Shown here in pieces: positions 44,497 to 55,648 of a DNA stretch of 64,000 nucleotides. The stretch spans positions 62,001 through 126,000 of the forward strand of contig NZ_JAAGWZ010000004.1 of the NCBI RefSeq assembly GCF_010686725.1, written 5' to 3'. How positions within the stretch are numbered: the first letter of the stretch is position 1; each line of letters starts with the position of its first letter. Made by a program: the position numbers and the translations under genes. Source of the DNA: Galbitalea soli. GTDB lineage: Bacteria > Actinomycetota > Actinomycetes > Actinomycetales > Microbacteriaceae. Below the pieces are notes generated by a model. The model ran no database searches and was not told the DNA's origin. It was given only the letters and a program-made list of their open reading frames with translations.

Positions 44497-44867
44497 TGGT
44501 CTGGAGCGAGCAAGCTATCAATGCGATCGCGCGCAGCGACGAAGTGCGGATCAGTTCAGACCGTCCCGACGGCAGCGCTCGACCAGACGTCATCATCTGG
44601 GCAGTTGAATTCGATGGCGACATCTTCGTGCGCAGCGCCCGCGGCGCAACAAACGGATGGTTTCGCCGCGCCGTGACCAGCGGCAGCGGCCACATCACGG
44701 CTGGCACAAACACGACCGCTGTTCGATTCGTGGCGGCAGACGATGACGCACAAGCAGGGGTCGACGCTGCCTACCGCTCGAAATATGCGCGCTATCCGAG
44801 CATCGTTGACGGCATCACCGGGCCAGCAGTCTACGAGGTCACACTCCGCCTCGACCCCGTCGACTGA
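44496..44867 (+). CDS. DUF2255-family protein
   Basis: This 123-residue protein matches DUF2255: MVWSEQAINAIARSDEVRIS, IIWAVEFDGDIFVRSARG, GWFRRAVTSGSGHI and DAAYRSKYARYPSIV. The family often sits beside CMD proteins and oxidoreductases and has no known activity. The fold may be a small beta-barrel of the flavin-reductase type. The start at 44496 shares bases with the CMD stop codon. It ends the four-gene operon; no terminator is clear in the 190 bases that follow. Confidence 0.82.
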   Translation: MVWSEQAINAIARSDEVRISSDRPDGSARPDVIIWAVEFDGDIFVRSARGATNGWFRRAVTSGSGHITAGTNTTAVRFVAADDDAQAGVDAAYRSKYARYPSIVDGITGPAVYEVTLRLDPVD

Positions 44868-45059
44868 CAAACCGGTTCCCAGCTGGAATCACGACGCCCG
44901 CCACTGAAGAGTCCGCCCGAGTTCTTCCCTGGCGACGCCTGACTCGAACCGTTCGTCACCCCGCGACGGGGACCGGCGGCATTGACAGCGCCGAGGCACC
45001 AGTCCGTCGTCACGACAGGGGAAGCCTGAAAACCGTGCACAATCTGGGCAAAAAATCGG

Positions 45060-45144
45060 CGGAGAATGGGGGATTCGAACCCCCGAGGGCTTTCACCCAA
45101 CACGCTTTCCAAGCGTGCGCCATAGGCCACTAGGCGAATTCTCC
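45060..45144 (-). tRNA. tRNA-Ser (GGA)
   Basis: Minus-strand cloverleaf: acceptor GGAGAAT/ATTCTCC, D-arm, anticodon arm ACGCTTGGAAAGCGT with anticodon GGA, a long variable arm typical of serine tRNAs and T-arm GGGGG-TTCGAAT-CCCCC. The discriminator base is G. It reads UCC/UCU codons. No integrase or duplicated 3' end lies nearby. Confidence 0.95.
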
Positions 45145-45228
45145 TGGCGCATTCCGCGGCAGGTGGGCCGCAGAACCATAGAGAAGCTTAGCGGCTTAAG
45201 TCACTGCCGCCATTCGGTCGCGGGTGCC

Positions 45229-45234
45229 TAGGCT
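45229..45234 (+). promoter_or_regulatory. putative -10 of a leaderless promoter (pta)
   Basis: TAGGCT ends seven bases before the GTG at 45242; no Shine-Dalgarno sequence is present. Confidence 0.4.
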
Positions 45235-45241
45235 GGGTCAC

Positions 45242-47335
45242 GTGCCCACCCGCATCTATCTGACCTCGGCCGAAGGCCACACCGGGAAGTCCACCGTCGC
45301 GCTGGGGGTGCTGGAGACGCTGGCGCGCGAGGCAGGGCGAGTCGGGGTGTTCCGCCCGATCGCGCGGTCGGTCATCCAGGCCGATTACGTGCTCGACATG
45401 CTGCTCGACCACGCGACCGCCGAGGTGCCCGCGGCGGACTGCGTCGGCGTCAGCTACGAGCGCGTGCACAGCGATCCGGAGGGGGCGCTGACCGACATCG
45501 TCGCGAGGTTCGCCGAGATGGAGCGGCAGTGCGACGCGGTGGTGATCCTCGGTTCCGACTACACAGACGTCGGCAGTCCCACCGAGCTGACCTTCAACGC
45601 CCGCATCGCCGCCAACCTGGGCGCGCCCGTGCTGCTCGTGCTGGGTGGGCGGGTGGCCGAGTCCGACGCCTCGCGCACCCCCGACGACATGCGCCAGATC
45701 GCCGAACTCACCTTCGCCGAGCTGCGCACCGCGCACGCCGGCCTGCTGGCGGTGATCGCCAATCGCGCCGATCCCGACTGCCTGCCCGAGATCATCGCCG
45801 CGATCACCTCGGTGGTGCCGGAGGCCGAGCACGAGATCCCGGTGTGGGCGATCCCGGAGGACCGCGTGCTCGTCGCCCCGACCGTCGCCGCCCTGCTGGA
45901 GGCGACGGATGCGCACCTGATCGCCGGCGACCCGGCCCTCATCGGTCGCGAGGCGCTCGGCGTCGTCGTGGCGGCGATGTCGATGGAGAACGTGCTGCCC
46001 CGACTCATCGAGGGGTCGGTCGTCGTGGTGCCCGGTGACCGCGCCGACGTGCTCGTGGGCACCCTGCTCGCGCACGCCTCCGGCACCTTCCCCTCCATCT
46101 CGGGCGTGATCCTCAATGGCGGCTTCGCGCTCTCGCCGCAGATCGAGCGCCTCATCGCGGGGCTCGATTCCACTCTGCCCATCGCGGCGAACGCGCTCGG
46201 CACCTTCGACACCGCGAAGCGCATCTCCCAGACTCGCGGCCGACTCGCCGCCGACTCGCCCCGCAAATACGACACCGCGCGCGCCCTCTTCGACACCCAC
46301 GTCGACGCCGCCGAGTTGCTCAGCCTCCTCAAGGTCAACCCGTCGAGCGTGGTCACGCCGCTCATGTTCGAGTACGGCCTGCTCGAGCGGGCCCGCAGCT
46401 CCCAGCGGCACATCGTTCTCCCCGAGGGCACGGATGACCGCATCCTCCGTGCCGCCAGCACCCTCCTTCAGCGGGGGGTCGCGAAGCTCACGATCCTCGG
46501 CGACCCCTCGGCCGTCCGTGCGCGCGCAACCGAACTCGGACTCGATCTCTCCGCGGCGGAGGTCGTCGATCCCGTCACCTCTCCGCTGCGGGAACGGTTT
46601 GCGGAGGAGTACGCGAGGGTCCGCGCACACAAGGGAATCACGCTCGATCAGGCGAGCGACACCGTGACCGACGTCAGCTACTTCGGCACCATGATGGTGC
46701 ACCTGGGGCTCGCCGACGGCATGGTGTCGGGCGCGCAGCACACCACGGCGCACACGATCCGGCCCGCCTTCGAGATCATCAAGACCCGCCCCGGTGTCTC
46801 GGTCGTGTCGAGCGTGTTCCTCATGGCGCTGGCCGACCGCGTGCTCGTGTACGGCGATTGCGCGGTCATCCCCGACCCGACGGCGGAGCAGCTGGCCGAC
46901 ATCGCGATCTCGTCGTCGGAGACCGCGATCCAGTTCGGGATCGAGCCGCGGGTGGCGATGCTGAGCTATTCGACCGGCGAGTCCGGCTCCGGCGCAGACG
47001 TCGACAAGGTGCGCGCGGCCACGGCCCTTGTGCGCGAGCGGCGTCCCGATCTCCTCGTGGAGGGGCCGATCCAGTACGACGCGGCCGCCGACCCCACCGT
47101 CGCGGCGGCGAAGATGCCGGGTTCGCAGGTGGCGGGCCGGGCGACCGTGTTCATCTTCCCCGACCTCAACACCGGCAACAACACCTATAAAGCAGTGCAG
47201 CGCAGCGCGGGAGCGGTCGCGATCGGACCGGTGCTGCAGGGCCTCAACAAGCCGATCAACGACCTGTCGCGCGGGGCACTCGTGGAGGACATCGTGAACA
47301 CCGTCGCCATCACCGCGATCCAGGCCGCCTCGTGA
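45242..47335 (+). CDS. pta: phosphate acetyltransferase, long form
   Basis: This 697-residue enzyme interconverts acetyl-CoA and acetyl phosphate. It is the long form: a BioD-like P-loop domain at the N-terminus (SAEGHTGKSTVALGVLE), a DRTGG-type middle domain and the PTA catalytic domain from about residue 375 (RHIVLPEGTDDRILRAA; TGESGSGADVDKVR; FPDLNTGNNTYKAVQ). The start GTG at 45242 begins at the P-loop domain. Its stop overlaps the ackA start (GTGA), so Pta and AckA are made together for acetate overflow and reuse. Confidence 0.96.
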   Translation: MPTRIYLTSAEGHTGKSTVALGVLETLAREAGRVGVFRPIARSVIQADYVLDMLLDHATAEVPAADCVGVSYERVHSDPEGALTDIVARFAEMERQCDAVVILGSDYTDVGSPTELTFNARIAANLGAPVLLVLGGRVAESDASRTPDDMRQIAELTFAELRTAHAGLLAVIANRADPDCLPEIIAAITSVVPEAEHEIPVWAIPEDRVLVAPTVAALLEATDAHLIAGDPALIGREALGVVVAAMSMENVLPRLIEGSVVVVPGDRADVLVGTLLAHASGTFPSISGVILNGGFALSPQIERLIAGLDSTLPIAANALGTFDTAKRISQTRGRLAADSPRKYDTARALFDTHVDAAELLSLLKVNPSSVVTPLMFEYGLLERARSSQRHIVLPEGTDDRILRAASTLLQRGVAKLTILGDPSAVRARATELGLDLSAAEVVDPVTSPLRERFAEEYARVRAHKGITLDQASDTVTDVSYFGTMMVHLGLADGMVSGAQHTTAHTIRPAFEIIKTRPGVSVVSSVFLMALADRVLVYGDCAVIPDPTAEQLADIAISSSETAIQFGIEPRVAMLSYSTGESGSGADVDKVRAATALVRERRPDLLVEGPIQYDAAADPTVAAAKMPGSQVAGRATVFIFPDLNTGNNTYKAVQRSAGAVAIGPVLQGLNKPINDLSRGALVEDIVNTVAITAIQAAS

Positions 47336-48459
47336 GCACGGTCTTCGTGCTCAATTCGGGCTCCTCATCGCTCAAGTACCAGCTCATCGACGTCGAGACC
47401 GAGCGCTCCCTGGTGGGCGGGATGATCGAACGCATCGGCGAGCAGGGCTCCGGTGTCGCCGACCACGGTGAGGCGATGCGCCACGCACTCGCCGACCTCG
47501 GCACGGCCCACACGATCGATGCGGTGGGCCACCGCGTCGTGCATGGCGGCTCCGTCTTTCACGAGGCGACGCTCGTCACCCCCGAGGTGGACGCCCAGAT
47601 CGATGAGCTGTCGGCGCTCGCGCCCCTGCACAATCCCGCCAATCTGCAGGGCATCCGCGCCGCGCAGGAGGTTCTCGCCGGCGTTCCGCAGGTCGCGGTC
47701 TTCGACACGGCCTTCCACCAGACCCTGCCCCCAGCCGCCTACACCTACGCGATCGACCGCGAGCTCGCCGCCGCGCACGGGGTCCGCCGCTACGGCTTCC
47801 ACGGCACCTCGCACAAGTATGTGAGCGAGCAGGCCGCTCTCTTCCTTGGGCGTCCGCTCGCCGAGCTCAAGACGATCGTGCTGCACCTGGGCAACGGCGC
47901 ATCCGTGTGCGCGGTGGATGGCGGGCGCTCGGTGGAGACGAGCATGGGGCTGACGCCGCTGGAGGGGCTCGTGATGGGCACGCGCTCCGGCGACGTGGAC
48001 CCAGCGGTGCTCATCCACCTGCATCGCCAGGCGGGTCTCGATGTCGACCAGCTCGACGTGCTGCTCAATCGCCGCAGCGGTCTGCTGGGCCTCACGGGCA
48101 GCGGTGACATGCGCGACGTGCAGGAGCGCGCGGCCCAGGGCGACGAGGTCGCGGATGCCGCACTCGCCGTCTATCGTCACCGCATCCGGCGCTACCTCGG
48201 CGCGTACATCGCCCACCTCGGCGGCCTCGACGCGATCGTGTTCACGGCCGGCGTGGGGGAGAACAACGTGCTGCTGAGGAGGCGGGTCCTCGCGGGTCTC
48301 GAGTTCCTGGGCATCCACGTCGACGACGATCGCAACGAGCTGGCCTCGCGCGTGGCCCGTCGCATCTCGCCCGACGACTCGCCCGTCGCCGTGCTCGTGA
48401 TCCCCACGAACGAGGAACTGGAGATCGCCCGGCAGACCGCCGCGCTCATCGCGCAGTGA
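47332..48459 (+). CDS. ackA: acetate kinase
   Basis: This 375-residue ASKHA-fold kinase converts acetyl phosphate and ADP to acetate and ATP. Signatures are FVLNSGSSSLKYQLID at the start, RRYGFHGTSHKYVSEQA, VLHLGNGASVCAVDGG and TAGVGENNVLLRR. It is slightly shorter than the E. coli enzyme (400). It is translationally coupled to pta. The SRP RNA gene follows 56 bases downstream. Confidence 0.97.
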   Translation: MSTVFVLNSGSSSLKYQLIDVETERSLVGGMIERIGEQGSGVADHGEAMRHALADLGTAHTIDAVGHRVVHGGSVFHEATLVTPEVDAQIDELSALAPLHNPANLQGIRAAQEVLAGVPQVAVFDTAFHQTLPPAAYTYAIDRELAAAHGVRRYGFHGTSHKYVSEQAALFLGRPLAELKTIVLHLGNGASVCAVDGGRSVETSMGLTPLEGLVMGTRSGDVDPAVLIHLHRQAGLDVDQLDVLLNRRSGLLGLTGSGDMRDVQERAAQGDEVADAALAVYRHRIRRYLGAYIAHLGGLDAIVFTAGVGENNVLLRRRVLAGLEFLGIHVDDDRNELASRVARRISPDDSPVAVLVIPTNEELEIARQTAALIAQ

Positions 48460-48515
48460 TCCAGTGGCGAGCACCGGGGCGCGCGCTCGCCGGGATTGCG
48501 GGTAAAGTTGTCGAC

Positions 48516-48604
48516 GGCTCCTCGCGTGGCGCCATCCAGGCCAACTCCCCCAGGGCGGAAACGCAGCAAGGGTAACCGGGCTCTGGCGGGTGCGCGAGGG
48601 GTCC
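48516..48604 (+). ncRNA. ffs: small signal recognition particle RNA (4.5S type)
   Basis: The conserved domain IV core is clear (CCAACTCCCCCAGGGCGGAA, then ACGCAGCAAGGGTAACC), flanked by complementary ends (CTCCTCGCG / CGCGAGGGG) that make one long hairpin. A T-rich run (CCTTTTT) follows as terminator. A -10-like TAAAGT lies at 48503-48508. It binds Ffh to target membrane proteins. Its place just before dnaX is common in actinobacteria. Exact ends are approximate. Confidence 0.9.
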
Positions 48605-48715
48605 TTTTTCGTTCGGGCGTCGGTCTCCCGGATGCCCGGCTCCCGCACATCGCGCGCCGCCGCCCGTGCCCCGCCGCCCGCGGTCGCGGCCGCGTAGGGC
48701 GTCGGGGGTCCCGGC

Positions 48716-48721
48716 TATCCT
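48716..48721 (+). promoter_or_regulatory. putative -10 of a leaderless promoter (dnaX)
   Basis: TATCCT ends six bases before the GTG at 48728, the same arrangement as at 27850-27862; no Shine-Dalgarno sequence is present. Confidence 0.5.
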
Positions 48722-48727
48722 TGACAA

Positions 48728-51034
48728 GTGGTCACAGCCCTCTACCGCCGGTATCGCCCGGAGACATTCGCCGAACTGATCGGCCAGTCCCAGGTGACCG
48801 ATCCGCTGAGGACGGCACTGCGCACCGATCGCGTGAACCACGCCTACCTGTTCAGCGGGCCGAGGGGCTGTGGCAAGACGACCTCGGCGCGCATCCTCGC
48901 CCGCTGCCTCAACTGCGCGGAGGGTCCGACCGACACCCCGTGCGGGGTCTGCCCGAGTTGCGTGGAGCTGTCGCGCGATGGCGGTGGCTCGCTCGACGTG
49001 GTCGAGATCGATGCCGCAAGCCACAACGGCGTCGACGACGCGCGCGACCTTCGGGAGCGAGCGGTGTTCGCTCCGGCGCGCGACCGTTTCAAGATCTTCA
49101 TTCTCGATGAGGCCCACATGGTCACGCCGCAGGGCTTCAACGCGCTGCTGAAGATCGTGGAGGAGCCGCCGGAGCACGTGAAGTTCATCTTCGCGACGAC
49201 CGAGCCCGAGAAGGTCATCGGCACGATCCGCTCCCGCACCCACCACTACCCGTTCCGGCTCGTGCCTCCCGCCCAGATGCTCGAATACGTGCAGACCCTG
49301 TGCGAGAGCGAGGGCATCACGGTGGCCCCCGGCGTGCTCCCGCTCGTCGTGCGCGCGGGCGGCGGGTCGGTTCGCGACACGCTCTCCCTGCTCGACCAGC
49401 TCATGGCCGGGTCCGAAGACTCGCGCATCGAGTACGAGCGCGCGGTGGCCCTGCTGGGGTACACCCACGGCGCCCTGCTCGACGAGGTGGTCGACGCGAT
49501 CGGTGCGCAGGATGCGGCGGCCGCGTTCACCGCGGTCGACCGGGTCATCCAGACCGGCCAGGATCCGCGGCGCTTCGTGGAGGATCTCCTCGAGAGACTC
49601 CGTGACCTCATCATCGTCGCGGCCACCGCCGACGGCGCGGCCGCGGTGCTCCGCGGTATCCCGCAGGACGAACTCGACCGCATGGCGCAGCAGTCGCACG
49701 CCTTCGGTGCCGCAGAGCTCTCGCGTGCCGCCGACGTGGTCAACGCCGCGCTCACCGAGATGACGGGCGCCACCTCGCCTCGACTGCACCTCGAACTCAT
49801 GGTCGCGCGCGTGCTGGTGCCCGCGAGCGACGAGACCGAGCGCGGGGCACTCGCGCGCGTCGAGCGACTGGAGCGCCGAATCGGTGTCGAGTCGACGTCG
49901 ACGGATGCCCGTCCCGCCGCTGCGCGCACCCCCGAGACCCGCGCCGCACCCCCGTCGCGCGTCGCGGCCCCGATCCCGCCCGCCGCCGCGACCGCCCCCA
50001 CGGTTCCGACTCGGGCACCCGCCACCGCGGCCGCCGCACCCGCGTCCGCCGCGCCCGCCGCTGACGCGCCTTCCTCGTCGACGCCGCACGCCGAGTCGGC
50101 CCCGCCCACCGATTCGGCCCCGCCCGCCGAGTCGGCCGTGCCCGCTGAGTCGGCCCCGCCCGCCGCTTCGGCGGCGCCCGTCGCGCCCGCCGCCGACGGC
50201 CCGGTCACCCTCCAGCAGATGCGCGATGCGTGGCCCGAGATCCTCGAGAGCGTCAAGCGAGCGCGCCGCAGCGCCTGGATGGTCGTCTTCACCTCGCAGG
50301 CGCGCGCCCTTCAGGGTGACGTGCTCACGGTCACCTTCCCGAGCGAGAACGACGTCGCCAATTTCAAGCAGACGGTGACCTCGGGGGAGGGCGTGAGCGA
50401 GACCCTGCGCAAGGCCATCGTCGAGGTGCTGGGGCTCCGCGTGAAGTTCATCGCGCGCGTCGAGACCTCGCTGAGCTCGCCCGCCGCATCCGCGGCAGCG
50501 GCGGCTCCGGCAGGAGCCACACCGGCAGCGGCTCCGTCGCCGGCAGAGCGCATGCCAGCGCCCGCCGCCGCCGCGCGCCCTGCCGCCACGCCGCCCGCAG
50601 CAGCACCCGCGGCAGCCGCCCCCGCGCGAACCGCGCCCCGAGCGGCCACGCCTCCGCCATCGGTGCCGCTCCCGCCCGAGCCCGACGACTTCCCCGAACC
50701 CCTCGAACCCGATCTCGAGCCCGACCCGGGCGGATGGGCGGTCGCCACGATCCCCGCCTCGCCCCCCGCTCCGGCGACGAAGGCGCCCAGGCCTCCGGCG
50801 TCGACGGCGTCCACGCCACCCGCGTCGCAGGCACCCGCGTCGCAGGCACCCGCGTCGCAGGCACCCGCGTCAGAGGCGCCGGCATCGACGGCCTCCACGC
50901 CACCGGTGGCCCCGAGCGGGAAGGTCGCCCCTCCGAGCAAGCGCTACGGCGAGTCGGTCGTGCGCGAGATCCTCGGTGCGAACTTCATCGAGGAGCAGAA
51001 GATCACCCCGCGCGTCACCCCGAGAATCGACTGA
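48728..51034 (+). CDS. dnaX: DNA polymerase III subunit gamma/tau
   Basis: This 768-residue clamp-loader ATPase organises the replicative polymerase. The AAA+ module (residues 1-220) has Walker A GPRGCGKTTSA, the zinc knuckle C-x8-C-x2-C-x2-C (CLNCAEGPTDTPCGVCPSC) and Walker B ILDEAHMV. Lid and collar follow to about residue 370. The rest is a long Ala/Pro-rich tail holding a small folded domain (about 485-580, QQMRDAWPEILESVKRARRS). A second low-complexity linker has four PASQA-type repeats near 50819-50878. The GTG at 48728 gives the usual MVTALYRRYRPETFAE start. recR follows after three bases. Confidence 0.96.
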   Translation: MVTALYRRYRPETFAELIGQSQVTDPLRTALRTDRVNHAYLFSGPRGCGKTTSARILARCLNCAEGPTDTPCGVCPSCVELSRDGGGSLDVVEIDAASHNGVDDARDLRERAVFAPARDRFKIFILDEAHMVTPQGFNALLKIVEEPPEHVKFIFATTEPEKVIGTIRSRTHHYPFRLVPPAQMLEYVQTLCESEGITVAPGVLPLVVRAGGGSVRDTLSLLDQLMAGSEDSRIEYERAVALLGYTHGALLDEVVDAIGAQDAAAAFTAVDRVIQTGQDPRRFVEDLLERLRDLIIVAATADGAAAVLRGIPQDELDRMAQQSHAFGAAELSRAADVVNAALTEMTGATSPRLHLELMVARVLVPASDETERGALARVERLERRIGVESTSTDARPAAARTPETRAAPPSRVAAPIPPAAATAPTVPTRAPATAAAAPASAAPAADAPSSSTPHAESAPPTDSAPPAESAVPAESAPPAASAAPVAPAADGPVTLQQMRDAWPEILESVKRARRSAWMVVFTSQARALQGDVLTVTFPSENDVANFKQTVTSGEGVSETLRKAIVEVLGLRVKFIARVETSLSSPAASAAAAAPAGATPAAAPSPAERMPAPAAAARPAATPPAAAPAAAAPARTAPRAATPPPSVPLPPEPDDFPEPLEPDLEPDPGGWAVATIPASPPAPATKAPRPPASTASTPPASQAPASQAPASQAPASEAPASTASTPPVAPSGKVAPPSKRYGESVVREILGANFIEEQKITPRVTPRID
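50819..50878 (+). repeat. dnaX: 15-bp tandem repeat in the dnaX tail
   Basis: Four in-frame 15-bp units at 50819, 50834, 50849 and 50864 (three identical, the fourth with two changes) encode PASQA-PASQA-PASQA-PASEA. They extend the disordered linker. Confidence 0.9.
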
Positions 51035-51037
51035 TCC

Positions 51038-51637
51038 ATGTACGAAGGCATCATCCAGGAGCTCATCGACGAACTCGGTCGCCTCCCCGGCATCGGGCCC
51101 AAGTCGGCGCAGCGCATCGCCTTCCACATCCTGCAGACCGAGACCTTCGACGTGACCCACCTCGCGGAGGTGCTGCTCGAGGTGAAGGAGAAGGTCCGAT
51201 TCTGCGAGATCTGCGGCAATGTCAGCGAGCAGGACACCTGCAACATCTGTCGTGACCCGCGTCGCTCGGCGACCACCATCTGCGTGGTCGAAGAAGCCAA
51301 AGACGTCGTCGCCATCGAGCGCACCCGCGAGTTCCGCGGGCTCTACCACGTGCTCGGCGGCGCGATCAGCCCCATCGACGGCATCGGCCCGGACGACCTG
51401 CGCATCCGCCAGCTGCTGCAGCGGCTCGCCGACGGCACGGTCACCGAGGTCATCATCGCCACCGACCCCAACCTCGAAGGCGAGGCCACCGCGACCTACC
51501 TCACGCGACTGCTCGTGCAGCCAGGACTCCGCGTCACCCGCCTCGCCTCGGGCCTGCCGGTCGGCGGCGACCTGGAGTACGCCGACGAGGTCACCCTGGG
51601 GCGGGCCTTCGAGGGCCGCCGGCTCGTCGAGCAGTAG
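51038..51637 (+). CDS. recR: recombination mediator protein RecR
   Basis: This 199-residue RecR helps RecFOR load RecA at gaps. It has the helix-hairpin-helix ([20 protein letters not shown]), a four-cysteine zinc finger ([17 protein letters not shown]), the Toprim domain ([17 protein letters not shown]) and the C-terminal Walker-B-like region. The length is standard. It starts three bases after dnaX, in one transcription unit. Confidence 0.97.
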   Translation: MYEGIIQELIDELGRLPGIGPKSAQRIAFHILQTETFDVTHLAEVLLEVKEKVRFCEICGNVSEQDTCNICRDPRRSATTICVVEEAKDVVAIERTREFRGLYHVLGGAISPIDGIGPDDLRIRQLLQRLADGTVTEVIIATDPNLEGEATATYLTRLLVQPGLRVTRLASGLPVGGDLEYADEVTLGRAFEGRRLVEQ

Positions 51638-51678
51638 CACCCGCGCCCGCCGCGTCAGAGCGCATGTTTCGGGCACAT

Positions 51679-51684
51679 TACACT
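51679..51684 (+). promoter_or_regulatory. putative -10 element of the lysC-asd operon
   Basis: TACACT, 34 bases before the GTG at 51719; GGAG at 51709-51712 is the ribosome-binding site. The -35 is not clear. Confidence 0.4.
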
Positions 51685-51718
51685 GAACTCCAAGATATCG
51701 ACACCTCTGGAGTAGCGC

Positions 51719-54033
<2,315 letters not shown>

Positions 54034-54063
54034 CCACCGGCACGGATCGCGCGCCGCGATGGC

Positions 54064-54099
54064 GGGACCGTTCACTGCTGGTTAACGGCATTCGGTCCC
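54064..54099 (+). terminator. stem-loop between asd and mqo
   Basis: GGGACCG (54064-54070) pairs with CGGTCCC (54093-54099) across a 22-base loop. A weak terminator at the end of lysC-asd is possible; the mqo -10 follows at once. Confidence 0.4.
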
Positions 54100-54109
54100 T
54101 TCCTGCGGA

Positions 54110-54115
54110 TAAACT
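54110..54115 (+). promoter_or_regulatory. putative -10 of a leaderless promoter (mqo)
   Basis: TAAACT ends six bases before the GTG at 54122; no Shine-Dalgarno sequence is present. Confidence 0.5.
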
Positions 54116-54121
54116 CTAGGG

Positions 54122-55594
54122 GTGAGTACACCCATCGACGTCGCCCTCATCGGTGGCGGCATCATGAGCGCGACACTGGGCACCCTGCTGAAGCAGCTGG
54201 AGCCGAGCTGGGACATCAAGATCTTCGAGACGCTGGGCGCCGTCGCCCTCGAGAGCTCGAACCCGTGGAACAACGCCGGCACCGGCCACTCGGCCCTGTG
54301 CGAGTTGAACTACACGCCGGAGAGAGCCGATGGCAGCATCGACATCTCGAGCGCCGTGAAGGTCAACGAGCAGTTCCAGGTGTCCCGCCAGTTCTGGGCC
54401 CACCTCCTCGAGGTCGGTGCCCTTCCCGATCCGAGCGCCTTCATCAACTCCACCCCGCACATGAGCTTCGTCTGGGGCGAGGCGAATGTGGAGTACCTGC
54501 GCAAGCGCTACGAGGCGCTCAAGGATCATCCTCTCTTCGCGGGGATGGAGTACAGCGAAGACGCGGCGCAGATCCGCGCCTGGACCCCGCTGCTGATCCC
54601 GGGCCGCGCTAAGAGCCAGCCGATCGCCGCCACCTACATCGCCGCGGGCACGGACGTCGACTTCGGCGCGCTCACGCGTCTCCTCATGCGCTACCTCACG
54701 AGCAACGGCGCCGAGCTGCGACTCGAGCAGCGCGTGACGGGGCTGCGCCGGCAGCGCGACGGGCTCTGGCGCATCTCCACGCGCCAGATGGTCGGGAACA
54801 ACCCCGAGGTGTTCAGCGCGAAGTTCGTCTTCGTCGGGGCCGGCGGCAACGCGCTCAACCTCCTGCAGAAGTCGGGGATCAAGGAGATCCGCGGATTCGG
54901 TGGATTCCCGGTGAGCGGCGAGTTCCTCCGCACCGACAACCCGGCGCTCGTCGCCAAGCACCACGCGAAGGTCTACGGCAAGGCCGCCGTCGGCTCGCCG
55001 CCCATGTCGGTGCCGCACCTCGACACCCGCGTGGTGGACGGCTCCGCGAGCCTCATGTTCGGGCCGTACGCCGGGTTCAGCCCCAAGTTCCTCAAGAGCG
55101 GCTCGTGGTTCGACCTCTTCAAGTCGATCCGCTGGCACAACCTCATCCCCATGATCGCCGCGGGCGCGAGCAACCTGAGCCTCGTCGGCTACCTCGTCGG
55201 CCAGCTGGCCGCGAGCAAGCAGACCAAGTTCGAGGCGCTCCGCGAATTCTTCCCGGGCGCCGATCCCAAAGACTGGTACAAGATCACGGCCGGTCAGCGG
55301 GTGCAGGTCATCAAGAAGGATCCGAAGAAGGGCGGTGTGCTCCAGTTCGGTACCGAGGTGGTCGCCGCCGCCGACGGGTCCATCGCGGGGCTGCTCGGCG
55401 CCTCCCCGGGAGCGTCCACCGCGGTTCCCATCATGCTCGGCCTCATCGAGAAGTGCTTCCCCGACCGACTCGCGGAGTGGACGCCGCGCCTGCGGGCCAT
55501 GGTGCCGAGCCTCGGCGCCCAGCTGTCGGATGACCCCGCCACCGCCGCGGCCACCCTCGGCAGCACGGCGAAGGTCCTGCAGCTCCAGCACTGA
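54122..55594 (+). CDS. mqo: malate:quinone oxidoreductase
   Basis: This 490-residue FAD enzyme at the inner membrane face oxidises malate to oxaloacetate and passes electrons to quinone. The FAD-binding start VALIGGGIMSATLGTLLKQL is followed by NAGTGHSALCELNYTP, the late RVQVIKKDPKKGGVLQFGTE and the C-terminal LGASPGASTAVPIMLGL, all Mqo hallmarks. Length fits. The GTG at 54122 is placed by the -10 element six bases upstream and the lack of a ribosome-binding site. menC in the same window points to menaquinone as acceptor. Confidence 0.96.
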   Translation: MSTPIDVALIGGGIMSATLGTLLKQLEPSWDIKIFETLGAVALESSNPWNNAGTGHSALCELNYTPERADGSIDISSAVKVNEQFQVSRQFWAHLLEVGALPDPSAFINSTPHMSFVWGEANVEYLRKRYEALKDHPLFAGMEYSEDAAQIRAWTPLLIPGRAKSQPIAATYIAAGTDVDFGALTRLLMRYLTSNGAELRLEQRVTGLRRQRDGLWRISTRQMVGNNPEVFSAKFVFVGAGGNALNLLQKSGIKEIRGFGGFPVSGEFLRTDNPALVAKHHAKVYGKAAVGSPPMSVPHLDTRVVDGSASLMFGPYAGFSPKFLKSGSWFDLFKSIRWHNLIPMIAAGASNLSLVGYLVGQLAASKQTKFEALREFFPGADPKDWYKITAGQRVQVIKKDPKKGGVLQFGTEVVAAADGSIAGLLGASPGASTAVPIMLGLIEKCFPDRLAEWTPRLRAMVPSLGAQLSDDPATAAATLGSTAKVLQLQH

Positions 55595-55606
55595 AGCACT
55601 GACGCC

Positions 55607-55627
55607 CCGGCTGGGACCCGCAGCCGG
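55607..55627 (+). terminator. stem-loop after mqo
   Basis: CCGGCTG-ggacccg-CAGCCGG, a 7-bp stem 13 bases after the mqo stop. Confidence 0.55.
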
Positions 55628-55648
55628 CACCGACCCGAAGGTGACGCC

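Noticed and set aside
45060-45144. tRNA-Ser and tRNA-Pro as integration sites for a mobile island
   Set aside because: No integrase, no duplicated tRNA 3' end and ordinary housekeeping genes on both sides.
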